DNA of 64,000 bases. Origin: Bin5 sp965204525 (GTDB taxonomy: Bacteria; Chloroflexota; Anaerolineae; Caldilineales; Caldilineaceae). The position numbers were made by a program, and so were the translations under genes. Shown here piece after piece: positions 15,184 to 24,277 of the stretch. The notes under the pieces were generated by a model that made no database searches, had not been told where the DNA came from, and saw only the letters and a program-made list of their open reading frames with translations. The DNA lies in NCBI GenBank assembly GCA_965204525.1, contig OZ241994.1:1426001-1490000 (forward strand), read 5' to 3'. The number at the start of each line of letters is the position of its first letter. Within the stretch, counting starts at the first letter, position 1.

Positions 15184-16638
15184 CTAGTCGGTGTCATTAC
15201 GACAAGTAAACTTGGCATCAGATGCATCTATTTGTAAGGAATCTGTCTCACTCTTCAGCCAGTTGATGGCGGTCTGTTCGTCCTCTTCGATGGCAATTTC
15301 CACGGCCCGTTTGGCGCATTCCAGCAGATGTTTGGATTGCTCGCGCAGACTGAAGGATTCAAAGACACTTTGCTTGATGTGAGCCTGTTTCTCCGACGGG
15401 ATTATGGGCAGGCTCAGTTTGTCAAGTTCATCTCGACCAATAGCAGTAAGAATTGTTCCGCTGCAACCTTTCTTCAACTGCAGTTGCCCGACTACACTTT
15501 TCATCAGAACAAGCAAGGTTTCAGAGTTTAGCGATTTCGAGTTGAGCACGTGAAAGCCAGTTGAACATAGCGCCTGGTCATATTCCTGACCTATCAGGGC
15601 GATGCGATTCAATGAACCCTCAATTGAAGAAACAATCACATCTCCCACTGCTACCTTGCGCCTCGCCCTGCTAGGCAGATCCTGTCCCTCCTCTACCATG
15701 CAGCCGGTGATTTCTCCATTGTCGCCGATATCAGCGAGTTCGATATATCTGTACTCCGTCTCGTCCTCCGGTTTGTAATTCCTGTCTTTCACGTAGACCA
15801 GACAGCCCAGCGTATCCCAGCCCCCCGGATATTCTTCTACAGCATCAAGCATGTCTTCGTATTTGGGCTGAAAGTGTTCAGCGTCAATGCGGCCGGCCCG
15901 CCGCGTGTCCGAGTAGTTCCTAACGAATGTTAGCCGGTGTTGGGGCTGCCAGTTTGCGAGGCTGAGTTCGGAGAGGAGAATGGTCTGTGCTCTACTGTAC
16001 TGGTCTTCGGCCTGTCTCGCGACAACCTCTTGTAGTCTTAGACAAGCTGAGATTCTGTCTTCGAGATCGTTAAGAACTGGTTTGAAGACTAATACTCTTC
16101 CTACTCTATCCAGAGTCAGCTGAAACTGGATGGTAAGTTCTCTCTCTCTGAACAATTGAAGAAAGCCGTATTTTGATCGGAGAAAGGCAACCAAATAGTA
16201 CGAATCAATGTTAGTTATGGACTTCAAGCCCAGGACAGTGCGGGACAAGGCAACATCTTCCAAATCATGTATTATCGATGCAAAACACGGTGTTCTCACT
16301 TTAGTTATAACAATGTCTCCCCTAGAAAGCCTCTTGACATTCCTATGTTCATCGGCGAACTCTATAGGAATCTTTTCGAATAGTGAATTCTGCCTTGAAG
16401 TGATCAAGGGGTAGGAAATGCAATCAACACATCGAATAAACGGAAGATTACCAATGTCATACAAATGAGTTGCCGCGGGGTAAAAGGCACTTCCAGTAAT
16501 AGAACAGAAATCTCTTAATGGTCTGGCTTGGTTTTCCACGAGTTTCTCTTCGATATGCAGGAAGGTCGGTTGAAAGTACTCTGCATCAATTCTGTCCCCC
16601 AAATCAATTTCGGAATAGTTTAAGACGGAACACTGCAT
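15184..16638 (-). CDS. hsdS: Type I-like restriction specificity subunit (HsdS)
   Basis: 484 residues with two target-recognition halves, each opened by a similar phrase: GDRIDAEYFQPTFLHIEEKL near residue 13 and AGRIDAEHFQPKYEDMLDAV near 250. Each half ends in a helical spacer (near 190-225 and 420-465). This is the HsdS layout that picks the DNA target for the partner methylase/nuclease. SD GGAGGGC precedes ATG 16638. It is separated from the methylase gene by a PIN gene, a broken small gene and the IS66 insertion, so the operon is probably interrupted and HsdS may now be made poorly or from an IS promoter. Confidence 0.85.
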   Translation of the reverse strand: MQCSVLNYSEIDLGDRIDAEYFQPTFLHIEEKLVENQARPLRDFCSITGSAFYPAATHLYDIGNLPFIRCVDCISYPLITSRQNSLFEKIPIEFADEHRNVKRLSRGDIVITKVRTPCFASIIHDLEDVALSRTVLGLKSITNIDSYYLVAFLRSKYGFLQLFRERELTIQFQLTLDRVGRVLVFKPVLNDLEDRISACLRLQEVVARQAEDQYSRAQTILLSELSLANWQPQHRLTFVRNYSDTRRAGRIDAEHFQPKYEDMLDAVEEYPGGWDTLGCLVYVKDRNYKPEDETEYRYIELADIGDNGEITGCMVEEGQDLPSRARRKVAVGDVIVSSIEGSLNRIALIGQEYDQALCSTGFHVLNSKSLNSETLLVLMKSVVGQLQLKKGCSGTILTAIGRDELDKLSLPIIPSEKQAHIKQSVFESFSLREQSKHLLECAKRAVEIAIEEDEQTAINWLKSETDSLQIDASDAKFTCRNDTD

Positions 16639-16960
16639 TCAGATGCCCTCCATAATCAATGATAGCGTCAAGTAGAGTTGCTTGATAACCCTTTCATTTG
16701 TGGTTGGCCAGAGCCCTGTGTAATTCGCCGAAATTCCCTCTGAACCGAAAACCATCAGAGTTATTCGCGTATAACAGATGAACGAATCTGCCGGACTAAT
16801 CGTATCCACCCCTTTTCAGCAATTCCAGTCTGGCACGGTCGTTGCTAGCTGTGTATCGATCTCTCATCCAAGCATTCAACGTAAGCCAAAGAGAAATGAA
16901 GAGCGGAAAGTAGTCAATTTCAGACCTTTTCTTCCACAGCGCGATATTTGTAGATACGGA

Positions 16961-18552
16961 GTAACTACTCAGGCTAAGGATAAAAGGAACGAGAGCAAGC
17001 GTAAGGCGAACAGAAAGCGATTGCGAAACTTATGTTGGCTGCGATAGAGTAGGGAGTATGAGCGAAGCCACGGAAACAGGACGAGAGCATCTTGAGCAGT
17101 TGTATCAAGAGAGCCTTTCGATGATTGAGACGTTGCGTCAGCAAGTTTTTGGGCAACAAGCATTGATCCAAGAGCTGCAGGAGCAGATGGCTGCGCAGCA
17201 GGCGTTGATTCTGGAATTGCAGGGTCAACTGGCGAAAGACAGTCACAATAGCAGCAAGCCACCGAGCAGCGATGGTCTGAAGAAAGGCAAACGCAAGAGT
17301 CTGCGCCGCTCTGGTCAGCGGCCTCGTGGGGGGCAACGTGGGCGCAAGGGACGAACCTTGATGCAAGTGGCGGAACCGGACCATGTCATTCTTCATGGGC
17401 ACAATGCGTGCCCGCACTGCCAGACAGAGTTGGAGGCAGTGGCTGCCAAGAGGCATGTAAGACGGCAGGTATTCGACATACCGCCAGCTCGCATTGAAGT
17501 GACAGAGCATCAGGCGGAGGTCAAGCAGTGCCCTGGCTGTGGTGCGTGCGTGAAGGGCGCGTTTCCCTCGCATGTGACCCAACCGACCCAGTATGGCCCG
17601 CGTCTGAAGGCGCTTGCCTGCTACCTCTACGGCCAACAGTTCATCCCCCTGGCACGTATCACCGAGTTGCTGACTGCGCTCTACGGACATGCACCCTCGC
17701 AGGCGGTCGTGCTCGCAGCCACCGGTCAACTCGCCAGGCGAATCCACCCAACCCTGGAACGCATCCGTCAACAACTCGTCGCTGCCCCTGTCGTCCATTT
17801 CGATGAGAGTGGTTTGCGGGTCGTAGCGCGGCTGCAGTGGCTGCACGTGGCCAGCACAGAAAAACTGACCCAGTACCACGTCCATGCCAAACGCGGCCAT
17901 CTCGGCATGCGAGTCGGAGGCATCCTGCCCCACTACAAGGGCGTTGCTCTGCATGACCACTGGGCCTCCTACCTCAAGTTTGCCGACTGTCAACACGCTT
18001 TCTGCAACGTCCATCATCTGCGCGAACTCTGCTTTGTTGTCGAACAATACGGCCAGACTTGGGCTGAAAAGATGGCCGCCTTGCTGCTCACCATCAAAGC
18101 CGAAATCGAATCGTCCTCTGAATGGCTCACCGCCCTGCCTCCAGAACGCTTGGCCTTCTACGAGACTGAGTACGATGCGCTCATTGCCGCAGGCTTTGCC
18201 GCCAACCCACCCGCAGCCAAAACAGGACCCAGAGCCAGCGGCCGGCCCAAACAGTCACCGCCCAAAAACCTGCTTGACCGCTTGCACAAACATAAGGCCG
18301 GCGTCTTAGCCTTCATGTATGATTTCCGCATCCCCTTTGATAACAACCTGGTCGAACGCGATGTGCGCATGATCAAAGTCCAACAGAAGGTCTCCGGCTC
18401 CTTCCGTACACATCAGGGTGCCCAAATCTTCTGTGCCATCCGTTCCTATATCTCTACTGCTCGCAAACACGGCCTCAATGCCATTGATGCCATCTACAAG
18501 GCTTTTCTTGGCCATCCCTTCAGCCCTGCTTTACTTCAGGCTGAGTAGTTAC
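16961..18552 (+). mobile_element. IS66-family insertion sequence with 8-bp target duplication
   Basis: 1592 bp. Ends GTAACTACTCAGGCT (16961-16975) and, on the minus strand, GTAACTACTCAGCCT (18552-18538) match at 14 of 15 bases. Both sides carry GATACGGA (16953-16960 and 18553-18560), the 8-bp duplication expected of IS66. It holds one transposase gene whose stop lies inside the right repeat. There are no tnpA/tnpB accessory genes, so it belongs to the single-gene IS66 branch. Confidence 0.95.
17058..18548 (+). CDS. IS66-family transposase
   Basis: 496 residues. Order: N-terminal coiled coil (about 10-60), NSSKPPSSDG linker typical of IS66, zinc-binding region with CPHC (about 115) and CPGCGAC (about 157), DDE core with VVHFDESGLRV (about 236), LHDHWASYL (about 297) and PFDNNLVERDVRMIKVQQKV (about 425, the catalytic Glu), and the IS66_C tail. 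All catalytic parts look intact, so the element may still be active. Confidence 0.95.
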   Translation: MSEATETGREHLEQLYQESLSMIETLRQQVFGQQALIQELQEQMAAQQALILELQGQLAKDSHNSSKPPSSDGLKKGKRKSLRRSGQRPRGGQRGRKGRTLMQVAEPDHVILHGHNACPHCQTELEAVAAKRHVRRQVFDIPPARIEVTEHQAEVKQCPGCGACVKGAFPSHVTQPTQYGPRLKALACYLYGQQFIPLARITELLTALYGHAPSQAVVLAATGQLARRIHPTLERIRQQLVAAPVVHFDESGLRVVARLQWLHVASTEKLTQYHVHAKRGHLGMRVGGILPHYKGVALHDHWASYLKFADCQHAFCNVHHLRELCFVVEQYGQTWAEKMAALLLTIKAEIESSSEWLTALPPERLAFYETEYDALIAAGFAANPPAAKTGPRASGRPKQSPPKNLLDRLHKHKAGVLAFMYDFRIPFDNNLVERDVRMIKVQQKVSGSFRTHQGAQIFCAIRSYISTARKHGLNAIDAIYKAFLGHPFSPALLQAE

Positions 18553-18564
18553 GATACGGACATT

Positions 18565-18651
18565 TCAACTCCAGAAACTCAAATTCTCATCTTTCGTCCA
18601 AGTAACAAAGACTTCGACGGTGCTGTCGCGCAGTTCACCATTTGCATAATC
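18565..18651 (-). pseudogene. C-terminal remnant of a second methylase gene
   Basis: Directly after the PIN stop, a different minus-strand frame reads DYANGELRDSTVEVFVTWTK then DENLSFWS and stop. It lines up with the end of the nearby nuclease-methylase (HDGELPDGIAEAFITWAKGE then GLSFWR), about 16 of 28 identical or similar. This is a leftover of a paralogous methylase 3' end, sitting just before the ATG of the small gene hit by IS66. It suggests that the present methylase-PIN pair was recombined into an older RM operon. Confidence 0.55.
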
Positions 18652-19054
18652 ATAGTATGGTCACGCTTACCCTTGCGATTTCCCTAATGCTGCGGAAGTC
18701 TCGCCTATTGTACGTGATCAACTCCGAGCAGTGCTGTTCAGCAATCGCCGTATGAATGCAATCATTGATGTGTCTGAACCCGATACGCCTCGCCATATCA
18801 TACGCCCTTTGCAGCACCGTCGTGTCATAAGCCAGAGGCTCAAATTGCATGACTTCGTTGTATGCCATGTGGATAACTTCATCTTCAATGCCCAGCTTGG
18901 CAAGAACAAACAAGAATTCCTGAACAGTAAGCGTTGAGATGACCGCAATATCATTTGCATTCGCTTGCCTGATGAGTTGATTGGCTTGCCGGTTCTTCGC
19001 TGCGTTCTGAACGACAAAGGCATGGACCAAGACATCGGTGTCGATGTAGATCAC
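18650..19054 (-). CDS. PIN-domain protein (VapC-like)
   Basis: 134 residues with the PIN nuclease pattern: MIYIDTDVLVHAF (Asp5), LTVQEFLFVL (acidic helix, Glu about 46), HINDCIHTAIAEQ (Asp about 97) and ELITYNRRDF (Asp about 118). PIN proteins are Mg-dependent RNases. No antitoxin is adjacent. Instead it overlaps the stop of the nuclease-methylase gene by 4 nt (ATGA), which ties it to the RM operon. It could be an RM-linked safeguard nuclease or a captured VapC. Confidence 0.75.
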   Translation of the reverse strand: MIYIDTDVLVHAFVVQNAAKNRQANQLIRQANANDIAVISTLTVQEFLFVLAKLGIEDEVIHMAYNEVMQFEPLAYDTTVLQRAYDMARRIGFRHINDCIHTAIAEQHCSELITYNRRDFRSIREIARVSVTIL

Positions 19055-21297
19055 ACTCCAAGCTCCATGTCATTCATTTCGTCGGCCAAGCGGGAAATGT
19101 CGATGTCGGGGTTGACGTGGAGCCGCCGGCTGCGATTGTTGTCGACGAAGTTCCTCCATGCCTCACGCCGCCTGTCGTCTAGCCCTTCCTCTTCGACTCT
19201 CCAGAAGCTCAGTCCTTCACCTTTTGCCCAGGTGATAAAGGCTTCGGCGATGCCGTCGGGCAACTCGCCATCATGGCTGTGCAGGTCATGGTCAACGATC
19301 ATGTGGCCGTTCCTGTCCAGCTTATACTGGCCGTTGTCACCCTTGAGGTAGATGTAATCGCCCGAATTGTCCTTGCCGCCTTTCTCGCTGACGGCAAAGA
19401 AGATGGGGTAGTCGTCCACCTTGGGACAGAGCGCCCCCTGCTCCGGGTCATCATTCCACTTCTGCAGGAACAGAACGCTGGTCTTGGTGCCGGTGTGGGG
19501 CTTGAAGGTGTTGCTGTGCAACCCGACCACGGCCAGGATGCGGGCGCGCTCGGCGATAAAATCGCGGATATACCTGTCTGATGTGTTGTTGAATCGGCCT
19601 TGCGGCAGCACGATCGCCATGCGTCCTCCCGGTTTCAGAAAGTCCAGGTTGCGCTCAATAAACAGAATGTCGCGGCCGACTTTGGATTGGGCCTTGCCGT
19701 TTGCCTTAAAGCCGAGTTCGTACTGGTGCAGAAGGCGGCTCTCCTTAATGTCGCCGGCAAAGGGCGGATTCGCCATCAGGATGTCGAAATTGAATCTTCT
19801 GTTTTCCCCTCTTTCGGCCCTCAGTTTTTCCAGTCGTTCAAAGCCCCTGCCGTATGTGTTGATCCACTTTCTGTCCTGCTCGGTTCTGTCATGCCAGCGT
19901 TCGTAGTCGAGCGTGTTCAAATGCAGAACGTTGGTCTCGCCGTCGCCTGCAATCAGGTTCAAAGTTCTGGCAACCCTGACAGTTTTTTCGTCAAAGTCGA
20001 TGCCAAACACCCTAAGGACGTGCCTTTTGTCCTCGTCAGGAATTTCGGCATTGGTAAAGAGATGCCCGGTAAGCTGGAAGATCGTATGTACGGGAAAACC
20101 GCAGCTGCCGGAAGCGGTATCGATCATGTATTCGCCCGGCTGCGGGTTAAGCATCTGTACGCACATGTCGATCACATGACGCGGGGTGAAGTACTGCCCT
20201 TTTTCGCCTTTGGCGGACTTGTTGACGAGATATTCAAAGGCCTCGTCCACCACCAGAAGATTGGAATTGAACAGTTTGACATCCTGCAAGCTTGACACAC
20301 AGACGGCCAAATGACTGTCGGAAAGCTCAAACTCGGCGCTATCGGGAAAAACGCCCGGCCAATGACTTTTCGCATCATCAAACAAGCTCTGGATCTTCCT
20401 TTTCAGTTCGGAATCGGTCTGCCCGGTGTTTCGGAACTCCAATATCCGAAATCCGTCATCGTCCACCCCTGCAACAGCTCCCTTAAGAGCTTCAAAATCC
20501 TTCCCGTCAAGATAGTAAGGAGTCCCGTGTTCATGTACGGCAGTCTTGGTGACTTGCCGCGTGTAATAATTGAGTAAATCCTTGTCCTTCTGGCTGAGGA
20601 ACTCATCATACAGCTTTGTGAATATGAGTTTGAAGACCTCTTCGAACACATCCACGCCTGCGTTTGCCAGAACCTCGTCCTCCAGTTCCAAGATGATGTC
20701 TTTCAGCGATTTGCGCTCATTGGCGAGTTTATCCCGAATGACCAGGTCTTTCAGCGTAAAGCGTTCGCTGAGTATATCCTGGAGAGTTTGCTCTGCTTTG
20801 GGGATGTCGGTGATATCTTCAAAATAGTTTGGATCTTTGCGATGATAGTGGGAGATCTGTTCGCCGTTCGTCCATATGCCAATTGGCGCGCCGGTAGCGT
20901 TGCAGTAGGAGCGCAGTTGGCTCTTGCCGTCTTTTAGCTTTGGCTTTTTCAGTTCAACGATAACGTAAGCAGTATCAGGCCGGTCTTTGTCGAAGATAAC
21001 GATGTCGGCCTTTTTCTTCTCCTTGCCAAAGTTAACGGCGTGCTCGAAACTAAGGCGTTTGCCGGGGTACCCGTACCGGTTGATCAGCCTTGTCGCGTAC
21101 AGCTGGCGGACGATCTCCTCCGGTTTCAGTTGAACTTCCTTGTCGCGGACGATACAACGAACGAAGGGCGCTTCCTTGCCCTTCGTTGTCTTGACGATGA
21201 TTCCGCCGCGCAGATCCTCGATCTCGTCTTTCCGAAATAGGGAAAGATGATAGTTACTGTCTTTGAGAATTGTCTGGATGACGTCCGGTTGTGTCAT
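19051..21297 (-). CDS. Restriction-modification fusion: PD-(D/E)XK nuclease + N6-adenine methylase (BcgI-A-like)
   Basis: 748 residues. N-terminal type I R-like nuclease domain with ADIVIF (Asp98) and YVIVELKK (Glu115, Lys117), the PD-(D/E)XK pattern. A helical middle follows, then an HsdM-type methylase: GQYFTPRHVIDMCV near 367, SAM motif DTASGSCGF near 393 (less usual than D-x-x-C-G-x-G) and ANPPF at 509-513. Nuclease and methylase in one chain plus a separate HsdS-like subunit is the BcgI-type (IIB/IIG) plan rather than classical type I, and no translocating HsdR is present. It is coupled to the higB remnant upstream (ATGA) and the PIN gene downstream (ATGA). Confidence 0.85.
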   Translation of the reverse strand: MTQPDVIQTILKDSNYHLSLFRKDEIEDLRGGIIVKTTKGKEAPFVRCIVRDKEVQLKPEEIVRQLYATRLINRYGYPGKRLSFEHAVNFGKEKKKADIVIFDKDRPDTAYVIVELKKPKLKDGKSQLRSYCNATGAPIGIWTNGEQISHYHRKDPNYFEDITDIPKAEQTLQDILSERFTLKDLVIRDKLANERKSLKDIILELEDEVLANAGVDVFEEVFKLIFTKLYDEFLSQKDKDLLNYYTRQVTKTAVHEHGTPYYLDGKDFEALKGAVAGVDDDGFRILEFRNTGQTDSELKRKIQSLFDDAKSHWPGVFPDSAEFELSDSHLAVCVSSLQDVKLFNSNLLVVDEAFEYLVNKSAKGEKGQYFTPRHVIDMCVQMLNPQPGEYMIDTASGSCGFPVHTIFQLTGHLFTNAEIPDEDKRHVLRVFGIDFDEKTVRVARTLNLIAGDGETNVLHLNTLDYERWHDRTEQDRKWINTYGRGFERLEKLRAERGENRRFNFDILMANPPFAGDIKESRLLHQYELGFKANGKAQSKVGRDILFIERNLDFLKPGGRMAIVLPQGRFNNTSDRYIRDFIAERARILAVVGLHSNTFKPHTGTKTSVLFLQKWNDDPEQGALCPKVDDYPIFFAVSEKGGKDNSGDYIYLKGDNGQYKLDRNGHMIVDHDLHSHDGELPDGIAEAFITWAKGEGLSFWRVEEEGLDDRRREAWRNFVDNNRSRRLHVNPDIDISRLADEMNDMELGV

Positions 21298-21591
21298 AGG
21301 TCAAATCTCCCAACGAATTCATTCTTGGCATCGCTGCAAGTACAGACAATGAATTCCGTCTTCATAGGGGCGGGTTGCGCATACTCACTGATCCCACCTC
21401 GTCGGCGGTACTCTGTGTAATCGACTTCGACCCCGTTTCCGTTCTCGAACCTGAAAGTCACCCGCCAATTCTCCGACATGGAGACAACGTAGCAGACACT
21501 GCGCTGACCTGCCAGGGGATGCAGTCGAACCACTGGCAGGTCCATGTCTTGAGGCGCGTTGCTGCGGTCGAACGCCGCGAGGACGCGCAGT
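21294..21591 (-). pseudogene. Truncated higB-like toxin remnant fused at the proS boundary
   Basis: The frame reads NRLRVLAAFDRSNAPQDMDL then PVVRLHPLAG and NWRVTFRFENGNGVEVDYTE. This is the central and C-terminal part of HigB/RelE-type killers (pattern L-x-x-L-x-x-A, DMDLPG-x-LHPLKG, NWRITFRFE). The first ~30 residues are missing because the frame runs directly into the end of proS. The C-terminal ~25 residues are not HigB-like. ATG 21545 would give an 83-aa product overlapping the methylase start by 4 nt. It is probably an inactive scar at the junction of the accessory region with the core genome. Confidence 0.6.
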
Positions 21592-23376
21592 CTATTGCAA
21601 CGGCTCGGTTATGACTCTTGCCAGGATTGCGGCGGTTTCGGCTTCCACGGTTTGCTGAACCTGATTGACGATTTCGTCGAGAGGCAGTTCGCGGACTTCA
21701 TCGCTGTTACGCAGTTTGAGCTCTGCGACCCCGTTCTTCACGCCCCTTGCTCCGATTGTCAGGCGGATAGGGATTCCCAACAGATCGGCGTCGTTGAACT
21801 TTACGCCGGCCCTCTCATCGCGGTCGTCATACAGTACTTCAACACCGGCTTCCTGTAGCTGACTGTAAATGTGCTCGGCCGCTTCCATCACTTCCGGCGT
21901 TCGCCGAGTCGCCAGGCTGACCAGATAAAGCTGATGGGGAGCGATCGTTATCGGCCAGACGATGCCGTTTTCGTCACAGTTCGTTTCGATTGCGCTGGCG
22001 ATAAGGCGGCCGGAGCCGATACCGTAACAGCCCATGACCATCGGCGCACTGCCGCCATCTTCGTCGAGGAAAGTAGCGTCCATTGCCTCGCTGTACTTCG
22101 TGCCCAGCTTGAAGATATTTCCCACTTCCACGCCGCGCACTGATCGCAAGGGCGCCCGGCAGACCGGACAAGGATGTCCATCGGCGGCGGCAACCACGTC
22201 CACGATCAGATCGGGGTCAAAGTCCCTGCCGCAGTTGACATTCCTGAGGTGCCAGCCTTCGCGGTTTGCGCCTGCTACCAAGTTTGGGCTGCCGGGGATC
22301 AGGTCATCAACGACCAGAAGGACGGCGTCTCTGCGGATGCCGACGGGAGAGCCGTAGCCCGGTTCGGCGCCGATCGCCCGAATCTCCTCGGGCTGGGCCG
22401 GACGCAGCTGGCGAGCCTTCAGCGCGTTCGTCAACTTCGTTTCGTTCAGCTCCATATCGCCGCGCACGACGACGAAGACAAACCGCTCCTTCTCTTCGCC
22501 CTCCTCCTCGACCGTAGCAACCAGGAACAGGGCCTTGGCCGTGCGGCTCTCGGGGATTTCGAGGAATTCGGCCAGCGCGGCGATGGTATCCACGCCAGGG
22601 GTAGAGACCTCTTCAAGTGGAAGCGGCGCTTCTTCGGCCCGGTCGTCACCGTCCTTCTTCACGAAGGTGGCGACCTGACGATTTGCCCTGTAGCCGCATG
22701 CGTCACAAAGGAGCAGCGTGTCTTCACCGACTTCGGTAAGGGCCATGAATTCGTGGGCCATGGTACCGCCCATCATGCCGGTATCGCTTTCGACAGCGAT
22801 TACATCGAGCCCGGCGCGGCCGAAGATGTTGAAATAGGCCTGATATACCAGAGGATAGTATTCATCCAGGCTGGCGATATCGGGATGGAAAGAATAGCCG
22901 TCCTTCATGGTGAACTCTCGCACGCGAATCAGGCCGCCTCGCGGACGGGGCTCATCTCGGAACTTGGTTTGAATCTGGTAGAGCATAACCGGCAGCTGGC
23001 GGTAGCTGCTGATCACGCCGCCGGCCAGCTCGGTGATTACCTCTTCGTGCGTCATGGCAAGGACCAGCTCCCGGCCGGCGCGATCGGTAAGGCGCGCCAG
23101 GTCGTCGCCGATTTCGTACCAGCGACCCGTCCGTTTCCAGAGCGAGGCCGGCTGCACGACCGGCATGACGATTTCCTGCCCGTCGATGGCGTCCATTTCC
23201 TCCCGCATGATCGTTTCAATTTTCTTCTTGACCCGCAGCCCAAGGGGCATATACTCGAAGATTCCGGCGCCCACTTGCCGGACCAGGCCTGCCCGCACCA
23301 TCAGCTGATGGCTGCGGACGTCGGCGTCCGCGGGGGCTTCGCGCAGTGTCTGGAAAAACAGTTTCGACATCCGCAT
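21592..23376 (-). CDS. proS: Prolyl-tRNA synthetase
   Basis: 594 residues, the bacterial ProRS layout. Class II catalytic core (SHQLMVRAGLVRQVGAGIFE, then MPLGLRV; motif 2 region FRDEPRPRGGLIRVREFTMK; motif 3 region GSGRLIASAIE), a YbaK-like editing insertion at about 245-410 (SRTAKALFLVATVEEEGEEK, then GDMELNETKL and GAEPGYGSPVGI), and the C-terminal anticodon domain (YLVSLATRRT…YDDRDERAGVKFNDADLLG). It charges tRNA-Pro. The C-terminal stop is immediately followed by the higB remnant. Confidence 0.97.
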   Translation of the reverse strand: MRMSKLFFQTLREAPADADVRSHQLMVRAGLVRQVGAGIFEYMPLGLRVKKKIETIMREEMDAIDGQEIVMPVVQPASLWKRTGRWYEIGDDLARLTDRAGRELVLAMTHEEVITELAGGVISSYRQLPVMLYQIQTKFRDEPRPRGGLIRVREFTMKDGYSFHPDIASLDEYYPLVYQAYFNIFGRAGLDVIAVESDTGMMGGTMAHEFMALTEVGEDTLLLCDACGYRANRQVATFVKKDGDDRAEEAPLPLEEVSTPGVDTIAALAEFLEIPESRTAKALFLVATVEEEGEEKERFVFVVVRGDMELNETKLTNALKARQLRPAQPEEIRAIGAEPGYGSPVGIRRDAVLLVVDDLIPGSPNLVAGANREGWHLRNVNCGRDFDPDLIVDVVAAADGHPCPVCRAPLRSVRGVEVGNIFKLGTKYSEAMDATFLDEDGGSAPMVMGCYGIGSGRLIASAIETNCDENGIVWPITIAPHQLYLVSLATRRTPEVMEAAEHIYSQLQEAGVEVLYDDRDERAGVKFNDADLLGIPIRLTIGARGVKNGVAELKLRNSDEVRELPLDEIVNQVQQTVEAETAAILARVITEPLQ

Positions 23377-23526
23377 TTCAGTTTGTCCTTGTTCGATTTC
23401 CTGAATAACCGGCCTCTTACCATGCCGTGCAAGGGGTAGGCGTCTGATCCGGAATGCCCCCTGACGTCCAATGGCTTCACGACTGCTCTACTGTGTATCC
23501 TCCACCCGTGTCAACGCGAAATAGTA

Positions 23527-24006
23527 TCAGCGGGTGGAGGTTGTAGGGTCTGGGGAGGGGGTTGGCCGCGATTGCGATGGGGGCCGGTTCAGTTCAGTTC
23601 CCTCTGGGCGGGGCAATAGGGCAAGCTGGACCAGAATGCAGGCTTCGATGACGTCCAGTCCGTGATCCTGTGCCCACCGGGCAGCGGCGTCGCTTTCGGC
23701 GCCCGGTTGGAACCAGATGGCTTGCGCGCCGGCGGCTTTTGCCTGCTCCACGACGGCCGGGGCCTCACTGGGGGGTACGACCATGTTGATGACCGTTGGC
23801 GGTTCTGGCAGGTCGGTCAGACTGCTGTAGGCGGTGTCGCCCTCAATCAGTCGCTCGCGCCGATTCACGGGATAGACCGTATAGCCTGACTCCCTGAGCT
23901 TCAGATAGATTCGATTGCCGTATTTGGCCTTGCTGTTGCTGGCGCCCACAACGGCCCAAACCGGTTCGTTTACATATTTCTCGATCAGGGACTGCGTATC
24001 CTGCAT
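23527..24006 (-). CDS. CoA-binding (YccU-like) protein
   Basis: A Rossmann-type CoA_binding domain: WAVVGASNSKAKYGNRIYLK near the start, SGYTVYPVNRRERLIEGD near 45, then VINMVVPPSEAPAVVEQAKA and AIWFQPGAESDAAARWAQDHG, ending DVIEACILVQLALLP. This is the small stand-alone family (about 140 aa) of unknown role. The tail is Pro/Ser/Thr-rich. Start set at ATG 24006, which begins at the domain; in-frame ATG 24021 and an extension to 24099 exist but add unconserved sequence. Confidence 0.8.
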   Translation of the reverse strand: MQDTQSLIEKYVNEPVWAVVGASNSKAKYGNRIYLKLRESGYTVYPVNRRERLIEGDTAYSSLTDLPEPPTVINMVVPPSEAPAVVEQAKAAGAQAIWFQPGAESDAAARWAQDHGLDVIEACILVQLALLPRPEGTELNRPPSQSRPTPSPDPTTSTR

Positions 24007-24247
24007 CGTATTGCCTGCCATGAAGCTGGAGCGATCTCTCTGACTTATAGGACTCAGGCAAGATGCCGGCTTGCCTGCCGCAAAAAAGTATACTTTCATC
24101 CGAACTGCTGTGTCAAGGATCGGTCAAGTCCGTTCAGGCAGCTCGGCATCTTGTTTGCGCGGCTGAATTTCTGTCTTTGGCTTAGCCCTCGCTTCCTGTT
24201 TGGGGCCGTGTCGACAAAAGGAGAGATACGCTCCATTGTTGACTTCA

Positions 24248-24277
24248 TTGCCAATCGTGCTTTTTCTCTGATATACT
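24248..24277 (+). promoter_or_regulatory. Likely sigma70 promoter for the acyl-CoA synthetase
   Basis: TTGCCA (24248-24253), an 18-base spacer, TATACT (24272-24277), about 110 nt ahead of the start codon. The region 24100-24394 has no other recognisable feature. Confidence 0.5.

Larger units (their letters stand above)
16694..18563 (-). pseudogene. Small HEPN-like gene split by IS66 and carrying stop codons
   Basis: On the minus strand, ATG at 18563 (with GGAG upstream) is followed at once by TCCGTATC and the IS66 element; the frame resumes at 16952. Removing the IS and one 8-bp copy gives MSVSTNIALWKKRSEIDYFP and on through FISLWLTLNAWMRDRY, then TAG at 16798-16796. The same frame continues beyond with FVHLLYANNSDGFRFRGNFG and ELHRALANHK before TGA at 16696-16694. 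The second part reads as the natural continuation, so TAG looks like an acquired nonsense mutation. The WL-x-x-NAWMR and GNFGELHRAL pattern recalls small HEPN-type proteins found beside type I RM genes; that family link is tentative. Non-functional as it stands. Confidence 0.6.

Noticed and set aside
22174..23439. 421-codon frame antisense to proS
   Set aside because: Mirror of a highly conserved gene; no start signals or recognisable domain.
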